Below the pieces are notes generated by a model, which ran no database searches, was not told where the DNA came from, and was given only the letters and a program-made list of their open reading frames with translations. This document shows positions 7,880 to 12,731 of a stretch of DNA of 15,207 nucleotides, piece after piece. Positions within the stretch are counted from its first letter, which is position 1. Every line of letters begins with the position of its first letter. The DNA comes from JAWXTS01 sp044433305 (GTDB lineage: Bacteria > Bacteroidota > Bacteroidia > Bacteroidales > Rikenellaceae): contig JAWXTS010000038.1 of NCBI GenBank assembly GCA_044433305.1, positions 1-15,207 of the forward strand, in the 5' to 3' direction. The translations under genes were made by a program, and so were the position numbers.

Positions 7880-7887
7880 CTGTTTGT

Positions 7888-7913
7888 GGCAGGTGTTTAG
7901 GCTCTGCTTTTTT
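7888..7913 (+). terminator. Weak candidate terminator after the dnaN operon
   Basis: GCAG (7889-7892) can pair with CTGC (7904-7907), with a G-U pair on either side, around an 11-base loop, and six T residues (7908-7913) follow directly. The stem is short, so termination may be partial. The position, just after the LysM gene stop and before rex, is what one would expect. Confidence 0.35.
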
Positions 7914-7919
7914 CCTAAT

Positions 7920-7938
7920 TTTTGAAAGAAATTCACAG
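7920..7938 (+). promoter_or_regulatory. Imperfect Rex-like operator upstream of rex
   Basis: TTTTGAAA (7920-7927) and ATTCACAG (7931-7938) resemble the two halves of a Rex site (TTGTGAAA and TTTCACAA in other bacteria), matching at 7 of 8 and 6 of 8 bases. The gap between them is 3 bases where 4 is expected, so the half-sites are out of register by one. It lies 14 bases before the rex ATG, a sensible place for autoregulation, but the match is weak. No clean TTTG/TAnnTTTG promoter pair is visible in 7880-7951. Confidence 0.25.
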
Positions 7939-7951
7939 TAAATAATTTGTT

Positions 7952-8587
7952 ATGGGTAACAATATTCCTGAGAAAACCATAGAGCGACTTAGTGAGTATC
8001 GTCGCACTCTATTGTCTTGCGACGAGCAGGGCATAACACATATCTTCTCACATGTGCTGGCTGGCATGCATGGTATTACGGCAGTGCAGGTGCGCCGCGA
8101 TTTGATGCTTATAGGTTTCTCGTCTGATACCAAAAAGGGCTATGATGTCCCTGTTCTAATCTCGTTTATTAGTAGTATATTAGATGCTCAGAGCGTGGTC
8201 AATGTCTGCGTTATGGGTATGGGTAACTTGGGTCAGGCCTTGACCAAATACTTCAATGGCCGTAGCTCTAACCTACGTATTGTGGCGTCTTTTGACGTTG
8301 ACCCAGAGAAGGTAGGGCAGAATATAGACGATGTTCCTTGTTATGATATCAAGGATGTTGAAGAGGTTGTCGAGGATAACGATATCAAGATAGCCATCCT
8401 CTCGTCTACCTCTCGTGGAGCACAGGATTTGGTGTTACCTATAATTAATGCAGGTATCAAGGGCGTGCTTAACTTCACTTCAAAGCCGCTTAACTTCCCT
8501 CGTGGCATCTTTGTCGAGAACTATGATATAACTACCATACTTGAGAAAGTGGCCTACTTTGTTAAGGAGGGCGAGGAAAATAACTAG
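7952..8587 (+). CDS. rex: Redox-sensing transcriptional repressor Rex
   Basis: Rex senses the NADH/NAD+ ratio: it binds DNA when NAD+ is high and releases it when NADH rises, controlling fermentation and respiration genes. The 211-residue product has normal length. The N-terminal winged-helix domain (about 1-75) includes the recognition region GITAVQVRRDLMLIGF and the KKGYDVPVLI segment. The C-terminal NAD(H)-binding Rossmann domain shows GMGNLG (89-94) followed by IVASFDVDPEKVG (110-122), whose FDVDP is typical of Rex, and later VLNFTSKPLNFP. The last helix ends with a Lys- and Glu-rich tail. The ATG at 7952 has no obvious Shine-Dalgarno site. The RibF-like gene starts 5 bases after the stop, so both are likely on one message. 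Regulatory targets in this window are not established; no convincing Rex site is seen before the alcohol dehydrogenase gene. Confidence 0.93.
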   Translation: MGNNIPEKTIERLSEYRRTLLSCDEQGITHIFSHVLAGMHGITAVQVRRDLMLIGFSSDTKKGYDVPVLISFISSILDAQSVVNVCVMGMGNLGQALTKYFNGRSSNLRIVASFDVDPEKVGQNIDDVPCYDIKDVEEVVEDNDIKIAILSSTSRGAQDLVLPIINAGIKGVLNFTSKPLNFPRGIFVENYDITTILEKVAYFVKEGEENN

Positions 8588-8592
8588 AATTT

Positions 8593-9390
8593 ATGGAGGT
8601 TGTTTTTGGCTTTTCTCTATTGGGCGGTATCGACTCAAGTGTTGTTTCTGTTGGCTCCTTTGATGGGGTTCATGCAGGGCATCGCGCTATTATGAGTCGT
8701 ATGAATACCTTGCGCGATGGACTTAAAGCCAAGAGCGGCAAGCAAACCAAGAGCGTGGTGGTTACCTTCGCGCCTCATCCCCGACATTTTATTGGAGGCG
8801 AGGATAGCTTCAAGTTGCTAAATACTCTAGAGGAAAAGATACGCCTTGTCGAGAGTTGTGGCATAGACGTTATGGTTGTGGCGACTTTTGATAAGGCCTT
8901 TATGAATACAACCTCAGCTCAATTCTTCGATATTCTGGTAGATAAACTCTCGATGAAGATTCTTATGGCAGGCTATAACCATAGGCTTGGGTGCGATGGA
9001 GCAGGGGGGTTAGAGTCTCTTTCGTTGCTGGCTCATGGCCACGGAGTTGGTGTTGAGGTGCTGCCCGAACTTTTTGTTGGGGGTCTAAAGGTCAGCTCAA
9101 CCGTTGTGCGCAACACTATTCTTGATGGTGACATGAAACTTGCAGGCGAGCTGCTTTGCCGCAATTATTCTGCTGTTGTGGATTATATAGACTCTAAACT
9201 TGTTGTTCCCTCACAAAAACTGCTTCCGCCGCCTAATCGTTACGCTGTTAGAGTTAGCTCTATGTGTGGTAATGTGTTGGTTGATAGAGCCTTTATTGCT
9301 GTCTGTGAGAGGGGAAGTATTGAGTTTGACCTGTGCGATAATCATGAATGTCTGAGTGCTCAGGATAAAATAATAGTAGAGTTTGTGTAA
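8593..9390 (+). CDS. RibF-like FAD synthetase with a degenerate riboflavin kinase domain
   Basis: Typical RibF is a two-domain enzyme that phosphorylates riboflavin to FMN (C-terminal domain) and then adenylates FMN to FAD (N-terminal domain). Here the adenylyltransferase half looks intact: GSFDGVHAGH (21-30) has the HxGH nucleotidyltransferase motif, followed by FAPHPR (59-64), GYNHRLG (127-133) and SSTVVR (168-173). The kinase half is reduced to about 76 residues (190-265) where roughly 120 are usual. The GRxLGFPTAN motif after the RNYS junction and the later NIGxRPT-like segment are absent, although KLLPPPNRYAVRV and the last strands (IEFDLCDN, DKIIVEFV) still resemble the domain's barrel. 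Total length is 265 residues against about 310. There is no frameshift or stop. FMN adenylylation is plausible, riboflavin phosphorylation is not, so a second, full RibF elsewhere in the genome is predicted. It follows rex by 5 bases. Confidence 0.8.
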   Translation: MEVVFGFSLLGGIDSSVVSVGSFDGVHAGHRAIMSRMNTLRDGLKAKSGKQTKSVVVTFAPHPRHFIGGEDSFKLLNTLEEKIRLVESCGIDVMVVATFDKAFMNTTSAQFFDILVDKLSMKILMAGYNHRLGCDGAGGLESLSLLAHGHGVGVEVLPELFVGGLKVSSTVVRNTILDGDMKLAGELLCRNYSAVVDYIDSKLVVPSQKLLPPPNRYAVRVSSMCGNVLVDRAFIAVCERGSIEFDLCDNHECLSAQDKIIVEFV

Positions 9391-9407
9391 AAAATTGTAA
9401 CGATTAC

Positions 9408-9438
9408 TTCGTGTTTTGATAGATATTTATTACTTTTG
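9408..9438 (+). promoter_or_regulatory. guaB promoter
   Basis: TACTTTTG (9431-9438) is a perfect TAnnTTTG -7 box, 15 bases before the ATG at 9454. Nineteen bases upstream sits TTCG (9408-9411), a one-mismatch -33 element. A TTG-initiated reading frame beginning at 9436 would start inside the -7 box, so it is not a real start. No purine riboswitch-like structure was recognised between 9391 and 9453. Confidence 0.55.
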
Positions 9439-9453
9439 CCAAAACCGTTCGTT

Positions 9454-10926
9454 ATGTCTTTTATAGAAGAAAAAGTTAAGGTCGAGGGATTGACGTTTGA
9501 TGACGTACTTTTGGTCCCTGCGTACTCTGAAACACTTCCACGTGAAGTAAATTTTTCGTCTCGTTTTTCTAGAAACGTGACTATCAACACCCCTATCGTA
9601 TCTGCCGCTATGGATACTGTTACCGAGGCTGAGATGGCTATTGCCATTGCTCGCGAGGGTGGTATAGGTGTTATTCATAAGAACATGAGCATTGCAGCTC
9701 AGGCCAATCTGGTTCGCAAAGTTAAGCGTGCAGAGAACGGCATGATCTATGACCCTATCACCATAGATAAAAACAGCACCGTTGGAGATGCTCTTAACCT
9801 TATGAAAGAGAATCATATAGGTGGTATTCCTGTTGTTACAGACGATTGTACTCTTATAGGTATTGTCACTAACCGTGACCTTCGTTTCCAGAAGGACATG
9901 GGTCGTCTTATCGACGATGTGATGACTAAAGAAAACCTAATCACAACCTTCAATCCAGATCTTCAAACAGCCTCAGATATTCTTTTGCAGAATAAAATCG
10001 AGAAGTTGCCAGTGGTAGATCATGATGGTCACTTGGTTGGTCTTTTGACCTATAAAGATATCACTAAAGTTCAGGCTAACCCTAATGCCTCTAAAGACGA
10101 CAAGGGTCGCTTGAGAGTTGCTGCTGGCGTTGGTGTTACTGGTGATACTATGGATCGTATCGCAGCCTTGTATGAGGTTCAGGTTGACGCTATCGTTGTT
10201 GACACAGCGCATGGTCACTCTAAGGGTGTTATCGAGCTATTGAAAAAAATCAAAGCTGCATATCCAGATTTGGATGTTGTTGTCGGAAATATCTGTACTG
10301 GCGATGCTGCCAAGATGCTTGTTGAGGCAGGTGCTGACGGTATCAAAGTAGGTATTGGCCCAGGTTCTATATGTACAACACGTGTTATTGCAGGTGTGGG
10401 ATTCCCTCAGCTGTCAGCTATCTTCGAGGTGGCAAAGGCTGTTGAAGGTACTGGTGTTCCAGTTATCGGCGATGGTGGTCTTCGTTATAGTGGTGACATT
10501 GTTAAGGCTCTTGCCGATGGTGCAGACTCTGTTATGGCAGGTTCGTTGTTTGCTGGTGTTGAGGAGTCTCCTGGTGAAACCATAATCTATAATGGCCGTA
10601 AGTTCAAGTCATACCGTGGTATGGGTTCGTTGGACGCTATGCAGAATGGCTCTAAAGACCGTTATTTCCAAGATGTTGAGGACGACATCAAGAAACTTGT
10701 ACCAGAGGGTATCGTAGCTCGTGTTCCTTATAAAGGTGCATTGAAGGAGGTTGTTTATCAGATGGTTGGTGGTCTTCGCGCAGGTATGGGATACTGTGGT
10801 GCTAAGGACCTTGCAGCCTTGAAACAAGCCAAGTTTGTACGTATCACCAACTCAGGTATGCTAGAGAGCCATCCACACGATGTAGCTATTACACGTGAGG
10901 CTCCAAACTATTCTCGTGGCGAGTAG
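9454..10926 (+). CDS. guaB: Inosine-5'-monophosphate dehydrogenase
   Basis: IMPDH oxidises IMP to XMP with NAD+, the rate-limiting step toward GMP. The 490-residue product is full length. The catalytic barrel begins with LTFDDVLLVPAYSETLPREV (13-32) and SAAMDTVTEAEMAIAIAREGG (50-70). A pair of CBS modules (about 97-207) is inserted, with HIGGIPVVTD and IEKLPVVDHDGHLVGLLT; such Bateman modules commonly bind adenine or guanine nucleotides. The active-site loop GPGSICTTRV carries catalytic Cys307. Substrate-binding GDGGLRYSGD (339-348) and the ADGADSVMAGSLFAG stretch follow, then YRGMGS (387-392) and the flap with PEGIVARVPYKG (417-428). I chose ATG at 9454 because the protein then begins MSFIEEKVKVEGLTFDDV as in homologues and an upstream TTG lies in the promoter. 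The gene has its own promoter and ends at a strong terminator. Confidence 0.98.
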   Translation: MSFIEEKVKVEGLTFDDVLLVPAYSETLPREVNFSSRFSRNVTINTPIVSAAMDTVTEAEMAIAIAREGGIGVIHKNMSIAAQANLVRKVKRAENGMIYDPITIDKNSTVGDALNLMKENHIGGIPVVTDDCTLIGIVTNRDLRFQKDMGRLIDDVMTKENLITTFNPDLQTASDILLQNKIEKLPVVDHDGHLVGLLTYKDITKVQANPNASKDDKGRLRVAAGVGVTGDTMDRIAALYEVQVDAIVVDTAHGHSKGVIELLKKIKAAYPDLDVVVGNICTGDAAKMLVEAGADGIKVGIGPGSICTTRVIAGVGFPQLSAIFEVAKAVEGTGVPVIGDGGLRYSGDIVKALADGADSVMAGSLFAGVEESPGETIIYNGRKFKSYRGMGSLDAMQNGSKDRYFQDVEDDIKKLVPEGIVARVPYKGALKEVVYQMVGGLRAGMGYCGAKDLAALKQAKFVRITNSGMLESHPHDVAITREAPNYSRGE

Positions 10927-10943
10927 TTAGCTTAGCTCAATAT

Positions 10944-10983
10944 AAAAAAAAGGTCTGATTAAATTATTAATCAGACCTTTTTT
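10944..10983. terminator. Bidirectional rho-independent terminator between guaB and the thioredoxin-like gene
   Basis: GGTCTGATTAA (10952-10962) and TTAATCAGACC (10967-10977) form a perfect 11-base-pair stem with a 4-base loop ATTA. It is flanked by A8 (10944-10951) on the left and T6 (10978-10983) on the right, so it provides a U tract for transcripts arriving from either side. It serves guaB (rightward) and the thioredoxin-like gene (leftward), whose stop codon at 10987 lies 3 bases away. Confidence 0.92.
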
Positions 10984-10986
10984 GGT

Positions 10987-11439
10987 TTATTTATCCAGAA
11001 GATTTTCTTCTATGAGTTCAATAAGCTTCTTCTTAGTCATATAGCCTATGGAGCTGGTTAGGTCTCCGTTGAGGGCTACATAGACTAGCGTAGGCATGCT
11101 TTTAATGTCGAATACCTTTACCAAATCAGGCTCATTGTCCACATTGACCTTATAGAACTTAACCTTGCCCTTGTATTCTTGGCTCAGCTCGTCAAGTATG
11201 GGGCTTAGCTTTTTGCATGGAGGGCACCACGAGGCGTAGAAGTCTATCACCACGGGCTGGTCTCCAAGAAATCGCCAGTCCTTATCCCTAAAGTCAATAA
11301 TTTGCTCTATGAACTGCTCTGTGTTAACCTCCGTAGGCAGGTTTTCTGTGCTTACCTGCTTGTCTGTTTTTGTTTGGCCACACGATGTAATAACCAGAGA
11401 GGTTAGTACAAAGGCTAGAAATATTTTTCTCATAGTCAT
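10987..11439 (-). CDS. Thioredoxin-fold lipoprotein
   Basis: The 150-residue product has a lipoprotein signal peptide (MTMRKIFLAFVLTSLVITSC, lipobox VITSC with the lipid-bearing Cys at 20), so it should be anchored in a membrane facing the periplasm. A 40-residue spacer leads to a thioredoxin domain: VVIDFYASWCPPCK with active-site WCPPC (71-75), FYKVNVDNEPDL (95-106) and the cis-proline loop SMPTLVY (114-120). It may act as a periplasmic thiol-disulfide oxidoreductase or reductase partner; the CPPC pair is typical of thioredoxin-like and TlpA/ResA-like proteins, and the substrate is unknown. The start could also be the ATG two codons later (MRKIFLAF). Residues after Cys20 (GQTKTDKQ) lack the acidic cluster used for surface export in some Bacteroidota, so surface exposure is not indicated. 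The gene begins 53 bases after the alcohol dehydrogenase stop with no promoter-like box between, suggesting cotranscription. Confidence 0.9.
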   Translation of the reverse strand: MTMRKIFLAFVLTSLVITSCGQTKTDKQVSTENLPTEVNTEQFIEQIIDFRDKDWRFLGDQPVVIDFYASWCPPCKKLSPILDELSQEYKGKVKFYKVNVDNEPDLVKVFDIKSMPTLVYVALNGDLTSSIGYMTKKKLIELIEENLLDK

Positions 11440-11492
11440 TGTAATTTAATATTTGTACTTGTTGATTTGTCCTCTGAGGTTAAAGCAATGTG

Positions 11493-12635
11493 TTATTTGC
11501 AGATAGCAAGCACCTCTGCTATCTTTGTGTAGTCCATAGAACTGTTCTCACCAAGTTTGGTGCCACGTTCTTTGAAACGTTCAACGATTTGTGCGCAAAT
11601 CTCGTCTGTGCAACCCACCTCGCTAAGCTTGCTCTTAAGACCTAGAGAGTTGAAGTAGTTGCGAGTACACTCGATTGCTTTGTCAATACGCTCTTGCTCA
11701 GAGCCTTCTTTGATACCCCATACGCGCTCTGCGTATTGAAGAATCTTGCATTTCTTTTCGTCAGACATAACTTTCATAACAGCAGGTAGGATGATGGCTA
11801 GAGTCTGGCCGTGTGTTGTTCCAGTAAGTGCTGTCACCTCGTGACCTATCATGTGTGTAGCCCAGTCTTGAGGTACGCCCATGCCGATAAAGTAGTTCAA
11901 GGCCATTGTAGCACATAGCATATAGTCTGCCATGGTGTCATAGTTTGTAGGCTCTGCAATAACTTTTGGAGATACCTCTACAACGCTAGAAAGGATGCCT
12001 TCTGCCCAGCGGTCCATAAGTCTTGACACGCCACATTTTGTTAGGTATTGCTCCATTACGTGTACAAAGGTGTCGGCAAGTCCACATGCTCTTTGATACT
12101 CAGGTAGAGAGAAGGTAGCCTCAGGGTCTAGGATAGAGAACTGAGGGAAGGTGCTATAAAAAGCGAACTTCTCGTCTGTTGCTTTGTTTGATATAACTGC
12201 GCCAGAGTTCATCTCCGAACCCGTAGCTGGAAGAGTGATTACCGATGCGTAAGGCACGCACTCTGTTATAAGGCTGCTATTTAGAACGATGTCCCATGGA
12301 TCGTTTTCGTTAGGTATGGCAGCGGTAATAAGCTTAGTTGCATCAACAACAGAGCCACCACCTACGGCAACGATAAAGTCGATTTTGTTCTCACGTGCAA
12401 GAGCCACTGCCTCGCGCACAGACTCAACGGTAGGGTTAGGTTCTATACCCCAGAACTCTACTACCTCGTGGTTTTTTAGAGCTGCGATAACTTGGTCGTA
12501 AACGCCATTTTTGCGTATGCTACCTCCGCCCATGGTGAGCATGATTTTTTTGTCGGTAGGGATTTGTGTTGCTAGCTTAGCGATGTTTCCTTTGCCAAAG
12601 ATAAGCTTTGTAGGATTCTGAAATGTAAAATTCAT
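11493..12635 (-). CDS. Iron-type (group III) alcohol dehydrogenase, YqhD/BdhA-like
   Basis: This 380-residue enzyme aligns along its whole length with E. coli YqhD, an NADP-dependent aldehyde reductase/alcohol dehydrogenase. Shared segments include PTKLIFGKGNIAKL, the cofactor loop AVGGGSVVDATK (90-101), LPATGSEMNSGAVIS (135-149), GVPQDWATHMIGHEVTAL (253-270) and LQYAERVWGIKEGS. The metal ligands are all present: D188, H192, H261 and H275, with the same spacing as D194, H198, H267 and H281 in YqhD. Another loop, GGGS at 36-39, contributes to the coenzyme site in that family. The likely role is reduction of short-chain or toxic aldehydes, or alcohol production during fermentation, in the cytoplasm. 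The preference for NADPH over NADH is inferred from YqhD and not proven here. The gene precedes the thioredoxin-like lipoprotein and is separated from mutS by 96 bases that hold promoter-like boxes and a palindrome. Confidence 0.93.
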   Translation of the reverse strand: MNFTFQNPTKLIFGKGNIAKLATQIPTDKKIMLTMGGGSIRKNGVYDQVIAALKNHEVVEFWGIEPNPTVESVREAVALARENKIDFIVAVGGGSVVDATKLITAAIPNENDPWDIVLNSSLITECVPYASVITLPATGSEMNSGAVISNKATDEKFAFYSTFPQFSILDPEATFSLPEYQRACGLADTFVHVMEQYLTKCGVSRLMDRWAEGILSSVVEVSPKVIAEPTNYDTMADYMLCATMALNYFIGMGVPQDWATHMIGHEVTALTGTTHGQTLAIILPAVMKVMSDEKKCKILQYAERVWGIKEGSEQERIDKAIECTRNYFNSLGLKSKLSEVGCTDEICAQIVERFKERGTKLGENSSMDYTKIAEVLAICK

Positions 12636-12657
12636 AGTTGTTATTATTTGATGTTAG

Positions 12658-12671
12658 TTATTTGCAAATAA
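12658..12671. promoter_or_regulatory. 14-base perfect palindrome before the alcohol dehydrogenase gene
   Basis: TTATTTGCAAATAA is a perfect palindrome, 22 bases upstream of the dehydrogenase ATG (gene on the minus strand). It falls at about the expected transcription start of the candidate promoter at 12677-12707, the usual place for a repressor operator. The regulator is unknown; it does not resemble a Rex site. Confidence 0.4.
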
Positions 12672-12699
12672 AAAGCCAAAGGTGGTCTTTTGTCTTTGG
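12670..12699 (-). terminator. Weak candidate terminator after mutS
   Basis: On the minus strand CCAAAG (12699-12694) and CTTTGG (12681-12676) can form a 6-base-pair stem with a 12-base loop, followed at once by CTTTTTA (12675-12669). The loop is large and the stem short, so termination would be inefficient. It overlaps the candidate promoter of the next gene, and one of the two readings may be accidental. Confidence 0.3.
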
Positions 12700-12707
12700 T
12701 GTTCAAA
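12677..12707 (-). promoter_or_regulatory. Candidate promoter of the alcohol dehydrogenase gene
   Basis: Read on the minus strand, TTTG (12707-12704), a 19-base spacer and CACCTTTG (12684-12677) fit the Bacteroidota promoter with one mismatch in the -7 box. An alternative is a perfect TAATTTTG box at 12711-12704, but it has no good -33 partner. The first arrangement would start transcription near 12670, about 35 bases before the ATG. Confidence 0.4.
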
Positions 12708-12731
12708 ATTAGTTAAATACTATATTAAAAC

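Noticed and set aside
8563..8572. AAGGAGGGC near the end of rex as a Shine-Dalgarno for the RibF-like gene
   Set aside because: It is about 20 bases from the start codon, encodes Lys-Glu-Gly of Rex, and the neighbouring genes do not use such sites.
9436..9453. TTG-initiated extension of GuaB
   Set aside because: The TTG is part of the promoter -7 box TACTTTTG; the ATG at 9454 gives the standard N-terminus.
11440..11492. Separate promoter for the thioredoxin-like lipoprotein gene
   Set aside because: No TAnnTTTG-like box is found on the minus strand in this gap; only a trivial 4-base-pair CCTC/GAGG stem is present.
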